Below are positions 31,948 to 44,052 of a stretch of 64,000 nt of DNA, piece by piece (position 1 is the stretch's first letter; every line of letters begins with the position of its first letter). Origin of the DNA: Macrolepiota albuminosa (Eukaryota > Basidiomycota > Agaricomycetes > Agaricales > Agaricaceae); NCBI GenBank assembly GCA_027475525.1, contig JAMWFC010000058.1:1139270-1203269 (forward strand), in the 5' to 3' direction. The notes below the pieces were generated by a model that was not told the origin of the DNA, did not search any database, and saw only the letters and a list, made by a program, of their open reading frames with translations. The translations under genes were made by a program, and so were the position numbers.

Positions 31948-34900
31948 ATGCCCAAGACCGGACTCGCCGCATACACGGCCGAGGTCACTCAGATTTCGGC
32001 TAGTCACGCCCCGATTATTGGCAGGGGATCCATTGGTCCGTGTCAGCTTGATGCCTTCGAATACAGCGCGAAACGTTTTTTTAGTCACAAGGGGGTTAAG
32101 GAGGAAGATCGAGTGGAGAGAGTCATGTACAACATCGATTCGTCGGATGTCAGAGCGTGGGTCAAGGAGAATGAAGAGGAATTGGCGAAACTCACGTTTT
32201 CGGTCTTCATGGCACGTCTAAGGAGTTTGGTTTTGGCAACAGACTGGGCTTGGGAGGTCGCGCAGGGATTGACTCTTAAACAGAGGGAGGAGGAGGACTT
32301 TAGGGAGTGGGCCTGCAATTTGAGGGAGGCAAATGACACGCTAAGCACTTACACCCGGTTTTATATTCCCCCGGAACGTATGCGCGACCACTTGTTACTG
32401 CATTGCCAGGACGATTTGCGACGAGAGTATTCTCTCTCGAACAAGGAGGGCTGTTTGGATGGCATTAAGGATTTTCATGATTGGCTTCGGGCGGTGTCGG
32501 ATTTGGATGTGGTGCTCAGGGGGCGTAAGGACCAGCTGAGTAAACATCTTGCGAATTCTCTTGCTCAGTCAACGAAAACACATTTGAAAAATGTTACAAA
32601 CGTTCACAAATCGGCTGCTATTAGTGATTCCGCAACAAACAGCTCTTCGACTCGCACTGAGAAGAATACTCCTTCGACCACGGGTTTGGGATCGCGCGTT
32701 TACGTTTATGCATTGACGTCGGAGGAGCGTGCTCTTCTGGACCAGCACAATGGTTGTTACCGTTGCAGGAAGCTTTATATTGGTCATCGGGCGCGAGACT
32801 GTCCGGACAGTGAAAAACCGTTAACACTTGCAGAATACGAGACGCGTAAACTTACTCCGGCTTTTGCAGTGGATGCACAGGCGAAGTTTTTGAAGGGGAA
32901 AGGGAAGGAGGGGGCTTCGAGTAACAAGGAAGGAGGCTCGGTCACGGTGGCAGCTGTTTTTGAAGGATCTTCAGATGAGGATGACAGTAGTGACGCGGGT
33001 TCCGAGTACGTGCTCCCTTCCCATCTGAACTATTCCTGTTTCATCTCGGGTCCTTCCATTACTCCTGCTCTTGTCAAAAACGCGTTGATTGACACCGGCG
33101 CTCCACCAGCGCTGATTTCTTCGACGCTCGTGGATAGGTTGGGGTTGCCGACTCACTCCTTGCGCCGGCCATTCGAAGTATCTGCTGCATTCACGAAGAA
33201 GAGTCAAGACTCGAAGACATTGTCCCGATACGTTAAACTGGTTGTGATTTCCCCCTGTTCCCAATGGCATTCTCGTTCTCAACTATTCGTCGTTTGCCCC
33301 GACTTGCGCTCTGAATTAATCTTGGGCCTGGACTTTTTACAAAAGAACCATATTGTCGTCGATCCCCTGTTACGTTCCGCTATTGCGATGAATGAGAATT
33401 TCGATTTATTACATCCTCCAAGTAAAGTTCCGCTGCCTGTCGAGCCACACATTAAGCGAAAACTTGAAAAGAAGTTGGCAAGACAAGACCGTGAGAAGAT
33501 GCATGTTGGGTTGAAGGTGGCTCGAAAAGTTCGTAGAGCAGTTCATTTTGAGCTCCATGAGAGATTTGCATCGAGGGGACAGGGAGAGGCAAGGCAGGAG
33601 GCCGTATCAACAGGAGAGCCATTAGTGCTAGGGTTGATTAGAATGCGAATTGAGGAGCTTGCCTTTAAAGAGAGGTTAGGACGGATGGATGCCAAGATGA
33701 AGCGACGTTTTGCGTCATTGTTCCCAGATGACATTCCTCATGCGACGGATCTCCCTACAAGTGTATATCATCGGATTCAGGTGAAGCCCCTTGCGAAAAT
33801 TACAGTAGCAAGGAGTTATTCTTGCCCCCGCAAATACAGGGATAGTTGGCAGACTCTCATCGAACAACATGTCAAAGCTGGACGTATCCGCCCGTCATCT
33901 TCTCAGTACGCGAGTCCTTCTTTTATCATTCTGAAATCGGATCCTACCACCTTGCCCCGTTGGGTTAATGATTACCGAACTCTTAATGCCAATACGATAC
34001 CTGACAATTATCCTTTGCCAAGGATTGACGATATTTTGGCTGATTGTTCACGACCTGGGACACGATTTTGGGGAAAAATCGACTTGACGAACGCATTTTT
34101 CCAGACGCTCGTTCATCCCGATGACGTGAAGTTCACGGCAACCCTTACCCCTTTTGGATTGTGGGAGTGGGTCGTGATGCCCATGGGGTTGCGTAATTCG
34201 CCTGCTACTCAGCAACGGAGGGTGACAATGGCCTTGCGAAAGTTGATTGGGAAGATTTGTCATGTGTACTTGGACGACATCATTATTTGGTCGAATTCAA
34301 TTGAAGAGCATCTCGAAAACGTTTCCCGAGTTTTGACAGCGCTCAAGGATGCACAGCTCTTTTGTTCTTTGAAGAAGAGCGACCTTTTTTGCACGGAAAT
34401 AGATTTCCTGGGACATCACATATCGGAACGTGGGATTGAGGCGGACGCGTCGAAAGTGGAGAGGATTTTGAACTGGCCAGTTCCTCGTAAGGCGAAACAT
34501 GTTCGTCAATTTCTTGGCCTTGTTCGTTACATTGCGGTTTTCCTCCCTGCCTTGGCAGAGCACACATCAGTTCTCACGCCGCTGACTAAAAAGGAGTTCA
34601 ATGGGGGTATTCCCCACTGGTTGCTGGAACATCAGAAGGCGTTTGACGGAATTAAGGATCTGGTGGTGGGAAGGGATTGTTTGACAACTATCGACCATGA
34701 GAATCCGGGGGATAAAAAGATATTTGTTACTTGCGATGCGAGCAGTCGTCGTACAGGCGCAGTTTTATCTTTCGGTGATTCCTGGGCAACAGCGCGACCA
34801 GTTGCGTTCGATTCGAGACAATTCACGGCTGCCGAAAAGAACTATCCCACACATGAACATGAATTGCTTGCCATCGTCCGGGCTTTGCGTAAATGGAGGA

Positions 34901-36824
34901 CTGATTTATTGGGTTCGCATTTTGAGGTTTTCACAGACCATAAGACCTTACAGAATTTCGACACGCAACGTGACTTATCGAAGAGACAAGCTCGATGGAT
35001 GGAATTCCTGTCCCAGTATGACTTTACACTGCATTACATACCAGGGGAGGACAATTCAGTGGCTGACGCGCTCTCAAGATGGCCCGGATCAGATCACGAT
35101 GTGGAGATTGCCCCTGTCATGGTGATTCACAATGACGAAAACACTCTTGAAACGATTCGAAGAGGATATATGGTGGATAAGTACACGAAGCAACTCATTG
35201 ACGATTTGAAAAAGGGCTTATGTCCTCCGGGAGTTGAACAGAAGAATGGGTTGCTGTACGTCGGAGAACGTCTCATTATCCCGGACTACGACAATCTGCG
35301 TGAGAATCTTTTTCGCGTTGCGCATGATGAACTTGGACATTTTGGGGCGGACAAGACCTATGCGGCCTTGAGGTTTTCGTATTACTGGCCCAATATGAGG
35401 AGGGATTTGGTTCAAGGTTACATACCATCATGCGTTGAATGTCAGCGGAACAAAAGTTCGACCAAGAAACCTGTTGGTCCACTTCACCCGTTGCCTATCC
35501 TGGAGAGTAGATTTGGCTCGGTCACCTTGGATTTTGTAGGACCTTTGCCAGTTGATGATGGTTTCGACCAGTTTTGTTCCATGACATGTCAGGCGGGTGC
35601 CGATGTGCAGATTTCACCCTGTCGATCTACTCAAACTGGCGAGGAGTTTGCTCATATTTTTTTCAAGGACTGGTATTGCGAAAATGGCCTTCCTTACGAG
35701 ATTATTACCGATCGCGACACGCTCTTCACATCATCGTTTTGGAGGGCGTTAATGAAACTCACTGGCGTTAAACACAAGATGTCTACGGCATTTCACCTTC
35801 AAACTGATGGCGCGTCGGAACGATCTAACAAGACTATTGTACAATGTATCCGTTTTCATGTTGATCGGTTGCAGACAGGATGGGTGAAAGCATTGCCAAG
35901 AATCCGTTTCGGTATAATGAACACTGTTAACGCCGCCACTGGTTTCTCACCTTTTCAATTGAAATCCGCGTTTTCACCTCGTCTGATCTTACCGTTATTC
36001 CCACCTCCGCCCGTTGACACTCCGGCTGAAGATCTTGCGTTGCGTGTTCTCAAGGAGATTGAGAATGATTTCTTAGAGGCAATGGACAACTTAATGGCGT
36101 CGAAGATTTCTCAAGCTCATCACGCGAATAAATCTCGTTCTCCCGAAATTGCTTACGCCGTGGGTGATAAGGTGATGCTCTCATTTCTCAAGCTCATCAC
36201 GCGAATAAATCTCGTTCTCCCGAAATTGCTTACGCCGTGGGTGATAAGGTGATGCTCTCAACGGTGAATCGCCGACGCGAGTATATTCAAAAGTGTGACG
36301 GTCGGGTGGCAAAGTTTATGCCTCGTCAAGATGGCCCGTACACTGTTTTGGAGGCTTATCCAGACTCTTCAGAATACGTATTGGATCTCCCAAAAAGCAT
36401 GAATATTCTAAATCGATTCCACTCTAGTCTACTCTTGCCTTTTATCGCGAATGACGACGAATTATTCCCTTCTCGGCGGCTTGAAATGCCCGGGCCGATT
36501 GTGACTGAAGACGGCCAGTCGGAACATTTCATCGATTGTATTTTGGATGAGCGAAAGCGGGGTCGCGGTTTCCAATACCTCGTGAGATGGCGGGGTTATG
36601 GGCCAGATCACGACGAGTGGAAGAGTGGAAAAGAAATGGAAAACACGGTTGCGTTGGACGACTGGGAGAAGAAAAAAGAGACTCGTGAGAGGAGTTACTT
36701 TTTCAGATGTGGGGTGAGTGTAAGCGTACCGCTTACAAGCGCTGACAAGCAGATTAGGGGTTGGGGATTGGGGAGAATTAGGGGCTGGGGATTGGGGATT
36801 AGGGACGCGATCAAAGGGGATTAA
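31948..36824 (+). CDS. chromovirus Gag-Pol polyprotein
   Basis: ATG at 31948 (MPKTGLAAY). The frame is open further upstream but without ATG, and a GTG at 31885 is unlikely as a start. Discounting 77 duplicated bases, it encodes 1599 residues. Approximate positions: gag 30-190; zinc knuckle CYRCRKLYIGHRARDC at 270 (C-X2-C-X6-H-X4-C, two residues longer than usual); retropepsin IDTGAPP at 381; reverse transcriptase with YLDDIII at 774; RNase H with TCDASS at 929 and ADALSRWPG; integrase zinc-binding HDELGH...CVEC from 1126, catalytic Asp 1195 (TLDFVGP), Asp 1255 (ITDRDT), Glu 1291 (ASERSNK); chromodomain about 1503-1550 (LVRWRGYGPDHDEW). The stop lies inside the 3' LTR. All catalytic residues are present, so it may be functional. 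Confidence 0.9.
36106..36259. repeat. 77-bp exact tandem duplication (7 of 12)
   Basis: 36106-36182 equals 36183-36259. It shifts the pol frame between integrase core and chromodomain. Removing one unit restores a continuous frame into the chromodomain. Confidence 0.93.
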
Positions 36825-36976
36825 GGACGCGATCGGTTGGGAAGTTTCAAACCTTACTGCAATCGAGTATAAATAGGGGGGTGGTAGTAGGTGTATAGGT
36901 AGAAAATCTTTCGAATATAGCTCGTTTCAGTTTATTGCGCGCGTCTCAGTGAAGACAGATATATCATCTGCTTACA
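36719..36976 (+). repeat. 3' LTR of the young chromovirus
   Basis: 258 bp, TGTAAGCG...CTGCTTACA, followed by the ATCAT duplication. The last part of the pol frame (to 36824) extends into it. Confidence 0.94.
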
Positions 36977-36981
36977 ATCAT

Positions 36982-37340
36982 TTAGGGAAAGGGTCTGGAG
37001 AATATCATTTGAGAAGAGAGACATAGAAAACCAGGTGCAGACCTCTGAGTCCTGAGGAAAGCTTGATCTTGAAGGCATAAAATGAGATCTTCTTCAAGAT
37101 TTCAAATAGGCCAAGACACTTGAGCTTTGGGGAGGGCCTGCAGGTGTGGAGGTGATGTCAATCTAGCCATACCTTTAGTCATTAGTGCACTTTCCTTGCT
37201 GACTCACATGTTCTCTTGCCACACTACTTGCTATATTGGCATGTTCTCCAAGACCTGGCTAGAACTCCTCATAAACTAAGCACACTCAATGCATTTTCCA
37301 GATTAATAGCCATAAACTATATCTGCTACTGACTAAGTTT
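36982..37340 (-). pseudogene. chromovirus pol relic, integrase C-terminal part
   Basis: The minus strand reads PSPKLKCLGLFEILKKISF and GLRGLHLVFYVSLLK with stops, matching the end of a Gypsy integrase (the PKL...GPF-like and HPVFHVSLL motifs) just before a chromodomain. It joins 31000-31216 once the insertion 31222-36981 is taken out. Its upstream part is cut by the LTR at 37352. Confidence 0.65.
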
Positions 37341-37351
37341 TTGGAAGTCAT

Positions 37352-37861
37352 TGTAGGAGTGACCTCTGGAGGCTATGGCTCAGTCACAGAGCTGGCAGAG
37401 GGAGATCCAAAGTATATTAGAGTATATACTAACAATATCATAATAACTACTCATCTAGCAGAGAGAGATCCAAAGAGAACAAGTCTTGAAATTCTCTATA
37501 TGAGGGCCTCTGAAGCATGGAAAACAACTGTACAGTACAACAAAATCTTAAAAACTCAAAAATTGTCTAAACAAACAAGTGCACAAATAAGAAGCAAACT
37601 CTGGCTTATGTAAGCAGTCTGTATGTGGTGTTGAAGGGCCACACTTGTCTGAATGATAGCTAGAGAACCAGAGCAACTCAAAGGCTGAAAGTAGTACTAA
37701 TAGATAGTGTTGAAAGAATAAAAGCAGTAAAGTAAAAGAATGCCAGAAGAAATAAGAAAATAAATGAAGAGAGAATAAAGGAATAAGGAATGAAAAAGAG
37801 AAGAGATAAAGAGTCTCCTGACAGTCATCAGTGTAACTGTCTGTTATATTCAATTATTACA
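37352..37861 (+). repeat. solo-LTR-like repeat, family TGTAAGGG (copy 3)
   Basis: Starts TGTAGGAGTGACCTC, ends TTCAATTATTACA; matches 6310-6886 over most of its length and 30240-30397 at its start. No clear target duplication. ORFs inside are not genes. Confidence 0.6.
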
Positions 37862-38491
37862 CTTATCAATAGCCTGCTCAGACTATCCAGGCATTCATAG
37901 CCATCACACATATTAACAAATTGCATCTGGCTGCTATTAAGCCAATACTTAACTATTGCTTGATTATCATGCATAATCCTGACTAATTTATTAGCTGCCA
38001 CTCTTAGCTATCACTTATAGAGTCCTGGGACATGTCCCATACCCTTGAAACATATTGTAGCTATCCTACCATATATAGCCTGTAGCTACACCAGATATAC
38101 AGTAATCTCAATAGTACTATTAATTTACTTTTGATTTATTTTTCTTGTGCTTGGCTTTTCCTGTAAACTTCTAACTAGTACATACTTTGCAACTCAATCA
38201 ATTAGCTCAAATCTCATAAAAAATCTCTTTTTGACTTGATCTTTGACAAATCTTACTAATCCACAGCTCAGAAGAAGCTGTTTACTTTACAGCACCCAAC
38301 ACTTTGAATACATATAGTTTAGTACAAAGTCTATTGTATAAGAGTATTTTGCATATTAAGATGTAACAATGCTAAATCAATAAATAAAATTTGATGTTTG
38401 ATATCACACTATCTCATATAGATCAAAGCATAAAAAATCAATATATTCATAAAGGGCTAGTTATTGTACATAGCAAAACATTAAAACTATT
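37862..38491. other. downstream region of the receptor-like gene
   Basis: AT-rich intergenic sequence with no ORF of note. It should contain the poly(A) site of the minus-strand gene ending at 38492. Confidence 0.5.
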
Positions 38492-41400
38492 TCAATTGCT
38501 TATAAATTCTTTTGTGGTAACATTGAGTATTTCTTGCTGAAGATTCTTAGCCTCCTCCAATTTCCCTCTTTCCCAAAGTGTTGCAGTAAGATTTAACATA
38601 GCTTGCACAGTATCTGGATGACTGCTTCCAAAGACATCTCTCCTAATTTTAAGCATTTCTTGTTCAAGGTTCTCAGTCTCTTCTAGTTTTCCACACTGCC
38701 AAAATGTTGAAGCAAGATTTGACATGGCTTGAACAGTGCATGGATGATTGCTTCCAAAAGTTTTTCTTTGAATTTTGAGCACCTCTTGATCAAGATTCTC
38801 AGCCTCTTTCAGTTTTCCCATTGGCAAGAATGTTGCAGCAAGGTTAGACATGGCCTGAGCAGTATGTGGATGACTATTTCCAAGGCTTCTTGTTGTTAAG
38901 TAAAGTACTTTTTGATTAAGAATTTCAGCCTCCTCAAGTTTTTCACTTGCTCTAAATGTTGCAGCCAGATTAGCCATAGCTTGGATAGTATCTGGATGAT
39001 TGCTTCCAAGTGCTGCTTCTTTAAATTTAAGCACATCTTCTTCAAGACTTTTAGTTTCCTCAAGCTTTCCACATTGCCAAAGTGTTGCAGCAAGATTAGC
39101 CATAGCTTGAATGGAGTCTGGATGACTATTTCCAAATGTTGCCTTTCTGAATTTGAGCACTTTTTGTTCAAGACTTTCAGCTTCATCTAGTTTTCCATTG
39201 TTTTTAAATATTTCAGCAAGATTAGCCATAGCTTTAACAGTATCTGGATGGCTGCTTTCAAATGCTACTTCTCTTAATTCAAACACTTCTTGTTCAAGAT
39301 TTTTAGCCTCCTCAAGTTTTTCTCTTGCTCTGAATGTTTTAGCCAGATTAAACATAGCTTGTACAGTATCTGAATGACTGCTTCCAAAGATTTTTTTTCT
39401 AACTTTAAGCACTTCTTGTTCAAGATTCTCAGCCTCTTCAAGTTTTCCAGCTTGCAAAAGTGTTGTAGCAAGCTTAATCATTGCTTCAACAGTATTTGAA
39501 TGGTTACTCCCCAACACTCTTTTATACTCTTCAAGTACTTGCCACTGAAGCTGCTCTGCATCGTTCCAAAAATGTGCAGCAACAAAAATTCTGCCAAGTC
39601 TCTTTGCTACTTTGACATTCATACATTTATAATTCAGATGATTCATCAATGCTTGTATATGTGGCACCAATTGAGCTGCATTACTGTATTTCAATATTTC
39701 ATCTCCTAGACAATAAAATAGCTGTTGTGCACATTGCTGGGCTTTTTTTTGCTTTTCTATTGATAATAATTGGAAAGCCCAACTATGAACAAGTGAATGA
39801 ATATCTAGTAATATATCATCTTTTTCTCTTATTTTCACCAATGATTGTGATCTGAGCATATTAACTGCTTCATTAATCAAATCATTATTCCAGTCCTTCT
39901 TATTTGTTAAAAACTTTCCAAGAAAATTCTGTAATTCTTGGCTATCCAGATTAGAAATATAAGGAAGGTTTTTCCAAGCTTTTTCAAGAATTGAAACAGG
40001 TATTTTAGAGTTGTGCAACACACTACACAACATGAGAAGTGTCTTTGCTCTTTCATCTAGCTTTTGATAGCTCAGATTCCATGTATTAAAAATAGAAAGT
40101 TGATAGCTATCAATTTCTTGCTTTGTTGCTATTTTCAAATAGTTCATTTTATCCTTTTTATATCTTTCAAGATACTGCTTTATTTTTATGTGCTGATTGT
40201 AACAAAGATAGCTTCCTGCCTGAATAATAGCTAATGCCAAACATCCTAAGTCTTGAACAAGCTCATTTGCAGCTGATTGCTCAGTTTTATCACTCTGATT
40301 AGCTTTATCTCTTTGACTAGCTTTATAAAAAGCTTTCAATGAGTCTTCAATAGTTAATTCTTCAATTTTATAATGGTTTTTTGGGGCAAACATTTTAGCT
40401 GCTTCATTTCTACTTGTTATAAGAATATTTCCATGATTGCATTTTGGAAAAAATTCTTGTAAATCCACATTAGGATCATCAGCACCATCAAAAAGCAGCA
40501 ACCATTCTTCTTTTTGTAGACAGAACCATTTAAGTGCAGCAGTAGGTGTTGCATTAGTGACATTGGCACTCTGAGCAAGTAAAGTTAAAGACTGCTCAAT
40601 TGATGCTTTAGAGCTGGCATTTATCATATATATGAAGGAAAATCTAGTTGGTCAAATTAACCTGTAACTTGTAGAAAATACAGCTGTGTCATACCTGCTT
40701 TTAAAAAGATGGCAAAATTGCAGTGCAATTTGTGTCTTTCCAGTTCCACCAAAGCCATGCAGCACACAATACTGCTGCACTTGCATTTTTAATGAAGATT
40801 GATCTGGATAAAAGTATCTTTCAAGATATAATAAAAGATCTGCTCTGCCAGTAAATAGTAGAGATGGAGGAGGAATGATAGGAAAGATAAGAAGTTGAGC
40901 TGGTACAAATGTATGCATAGCACCTTTTAATTTATTTTAGCAAACAAAACAGTCAATTAAATTGAATAACTCACTGAGAACCTCAAGAGTAGTCTTTTCA
41001 AAACAAGTATGCAAAGTGTCTATAAGACCATCCAATTCCTGTTCAACTTTGGCTCTCTGCAAGTAAGCCAGAGTATGTGCTTCAATTTCTCCCTGCCAAT
41101 TCCAATCCTGTAGAACCATTCTTTGAGACTCTTGACCTACACTAAGTCTGTAAAACAGGCCAGGCATTTGCAAGAAATCCTCTTCAAAGTTCTTAGCTTG
41201 TTCTTCACAACTATCAGCTATCTGATGCAGAACTCCCATCAATTTGTTACCAATAACATTGGTGAGCAGCCAGGAAACATGACCAGGGTACCCTGCTCCT
41301 ATACTAACAAAGCATGCAACTGGTTGAGAAAGACCAAAAACCAGGTGAGCCTCTTTTAGAACCAGATTGGTAGGGTTGCTATAGCCCAAACCTGCACCTA

Positions 41401-42156
41401 CAAAGGTTTCATAAACTCCACCAGACATAATAGACACATGTTTGAAAAAATCAGAAGTAGCAGTCGTGGCACGTGCAGCTTGCACCACTGTACAATTATA
41501 GCCTGGGTTGTCAGATACCCCATATGTTCTGAAGATCCGAGGTGTCATATTAGCAGAAGGGAGAGCCACCACAAAACTTTGAAGAGATTACAGTATCAGC
41601 TAAAAAGCAGAAATGGAAAAGACTGAAGTACCTTCTGCAGAGAGGGTCATCCTCTTGCATCAAGACATCCTCTGAAAACCCAGCAGATCGCAAGATGCCT
41701 CTCATGCCGGACTCAAAGACAGTTGCCTTGAACTTCTCACCCCGACGACTCCATTTCTTGACATCAGAGTAGACCTCCCGACTGAACTGGATATACTTTT
41801 CGATGGCCAGGTCAATAGGCATACGGAGTCGACCAAGCATCAATGCAATCACTCTGATGCACCATCATTGAATATTCAACATTACAGTGATCACCGGTCA
41901 CATACCCTCCTGTTCCAGCCCCACCAATGATATCAAAATAATCACAAGGCTTAGGCAGAGAGTTAGCGTTCTCCAGGTGCATGAGACGAAGCATGATTTC
42001 TCGGAGAATAATAAGCTCAGACAGTCCACGTACACCACCGTCATCTATATGACCATTCCAATGACGTTTAGTAATAGCGATTAGTAGAAGAAGAAGCATA
42101 CCCAAAGATAACATCCTCAATCCGCGTTGCTTCTGGTCTGTGTTAATATTCTGCAT
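38492..42156 (-). CDS. patatin-like / NB-ARC / TPR protein (fungal NLR-like)
   Basis: Six exons: 42156-42102, 42044-41906, 41853-41632, 41576-40975, 40923-40695, 40643-38492; introns 51-57 nt, all GT-AG. Coding length 3399 nt, 1132 residues, no stops. N-terminus: patatin-like domain (about 15-330); NB-ARC from about 365 with P-loop GFGGTGKT (396-403), Walker B WLLLFDGADD (463-472), ILITSR and LGCLALAI motifs; C-terminus (about 750-1132): nine TPR repeats of 42 residues with the pattern GKLEEAENLEQEVLK and GSSHPDTVQAMxNLA. This is a known class of fungal NOD-like receptors thought to act in non-self recognition or cell death. Oddly, the patatin catalytic Ser position is Gly62 (GAGTG instead of GxSxG), the Asp position is Gly199 (FVGAGLG instead of DGG/DGA), and the oxyanion motif reads DDGGVRG. 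It may be a pseudoenzyme. A 77-bp duplication covers the start region but does not affect the frame used. Confidence 0.88.
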
Positions 42157-42250
42157 GGGGGCGTCAAGTTCGACATACCCAAAGATAACATCCTCAATCC
42201 GCGTTGCTTCTGGTCTGTGTTAATATTCTGCATGGGGGCGTCAAGTTCGA
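42097..42250. repeat. 77-bp exact tandem duplication (8 of 12)
   Basis: 42097-42173 equals 42174-42250, exactly 77 bp. This is the only one outside a transposon; it doubles the first exon of the receptor-like gene. Confidence 0.93.
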
Positions 42251-42629
42251 TGGGAAGGAAAGACCGCGCTTTCTCACTTCTATTGACTTGTAACCATCAA
42301 AGCCTGTTCTCACGCTTGGGCCTTCGTTACGAACGACCTCGAAAAAACATCCGTGATTTGGAAATGAGGATAGGTCACCTGGCAACAAGCGCCCTTGAGA
42401 AAACATTTTGTGCTACCAAAAATGAAAATTGGTAGGCATATATACAATATGCCAGGGTCATCTTCCACGTATTCAAGGCTTTTCTGGATATTACCTGTAG
42501 AACTGTATGGAGTGAGTATTTTTGCAAACGACGACAGTATGCTCAAATTACAACCGTCGTTTGACACTTCACCGATGTCTGAATTCAACACAGGAGAAAT
42601 CCAGAGAAGGTGAGCTCTTGAAGTTGTTT
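42251..42629. other. upstream region of the receptor-like gene
   Basis: Presumed 5' untranslated and promoter region of the minus-strand gene. Short ORFs on both strands are not supported. Confidence 0.4.
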
Positions 42630-43465
42630 TGACAATTACGGACTGGCGCCGAGTGCGTCGAGGCCGACATCAATGTCGTCGAATCGGTAGCCTTCGAGGT
42701 CAATGACCTCTTCGTCTTCGTTGGCCTCGTTATCCGCTTCGACTCCGGCGCGCTCGAATGACAACTCGCACCGACCGCTCTCGTTCGAGCGCTACCGACG
42801 GCTATCTGCGACGAAGGAGGATCCATCATCTTCACCGCCTCCACCTTCTACGTCTACCATGTTGACCGCCAACAGCATGATCCTGCCTCCTCTCAACCTC
42901 AACCTTCAAAAATGCTGATCCCCGACACGCCAAACGGGACCCATCGCACTCCCTCCACCGCCGCCCGTATTCACTCACCCGCATCCACATTCCCCGCATA
43001 GCATACGAAGGTTCTCGCCACTCCACCACCCGCAATCGCCGCTCTTCGCACCACCAACAGCAAATCGAGCAGATACAACAAATGCACGGTCACTAGCCCC
43101 AGCATCAAGTAACGCTCATGCGCTTCACACTCACGTATGAATTTTGGGCATAGGTATGGGCATGAACGTTGAACCCCCTACACGGCGTACGCACTGCCCC
43201 TCCCAGATCCACGCCTCGCCCTTGCACCACCCTCATACGCACGTGCTGCATGCACACCCATCTTATCCACTTCTACCCGCCAACGCTACCTCTGCCCACT
43301 CGATGAGCACAAGCATGAGGTCGGTCTCGGTTTCGGCCTGCCAGTAATTCTACTTGTGTTAATCCGGGCAGGGGTACAGGTGCGGAGCCGCTGGTGGAGT
43401 CTGGGGATATGAATCTATCGAAGGGGAAGGATGTAGGGATGAGCCTGGGAATGTTGAAGGATTAG
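42630..43465 (+). pseudogene. GC-rich gene relic, unidentified
   Basis: Base composition and codon-like texture differ sharply from the AT-rich surroundings. Readable fragments shift between frames: a Ser/Pro-rich stretch, a Gln/His-rich stretch (SSHHQQQIEQIQQMHG), and an end reading EPLVESGDMNLSKGKDVG to TAG at 43463-43465. No family recognised. It looks like the decayed end of a host gene, cut off on the left by the receptor-gene region. A possible intron (GTAACT...TTTTGCAG) follows at 43565-43607. Confidence 0.35.
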
Positions 43466-43851
43466 GAATTTTTGGATTTGGGATTTGGTCGCAGCCGGGC
43501 CGTCTTCAAACAATCTGCTTTATATAGTGGCTATCTCTCCGTCTTTCCCTTCGTTTTGCTTTTGTAACTGTTTTTATCTTTGTTAACCTGCCTGCACACA
43601 TTTTGCAGTGCTTGGATATGTTGAAGGCTGCTTTTGCAGCAGATCCAGGGGCCTCTGGACTGGCAATGCATGTGCTCAAGCTCTTGGTTGCACTTTAGAT
43701 GTATGTCTAGATACCCACCAAGTCTCATCTCTTCTCAGACCTAACTGTGGTGTGCCTTGCTTTAATGATGCTCAAGCCTGATAAAGCATTGAAGTATTCA
43801 AAGCACACCAACAGTTCTATTGCTTGCTTTGAATATTGCATGCACAATGTC

Positions 43852-43879
43852 TTTTTTTTTTTTTTTTTTTTTTTTTTTT
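43852..43879 (-). other. poly(A) tail of the LINE
   Basis: Run of 28 T on the plus strand at the 3' border of the LINE, followed by its 3' untranslated region (43880-44050). Confidence 0.8.
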
Positions 43880-44052
43880 GGTGGTTCTATGGGTAACTAG
43901 GCGTATCTACATGTTGTTAGCTCCTAGTTACTAGAAAGTGTATTTTAATGTTGACTTATATATGCACTACTTGGTGCTGACTTCCAGATTGTGTTCTCGG
44001 CCCACCTAAGGGAAATGCAGGTTACGCACTTCGTGTGGGCTCGGGTTGATGT

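Larger units (their letters stand above)
31222..36976 (+). mobile_element. young chromovirus (Ty3/Gypsy), apparently intact
   Basis: 5' LTR 31222-31556, single gag-pol frame, 3' LTR 36719-36976, flanked by ATCAT. Apart from a 77-bp duplication in the 5' LTR, the two LTRs read identical by eye, and the coding frame is open throughout once a second 77-bp duplication in pol is discounted. Both facts point to a very recent insertion, possibly still active. It inserted into an older chromovirus relic of another family (31000-31216 and 36982-37340, minus). Confidence 0.93.

Noticed and set aside
38500..39620. CRISPR-like regularly spaced repeats of 126 bp
   Set aside because: The repeats are coding TPR units in frame in a eukaryotic gene, not repeat-spacer arrays.
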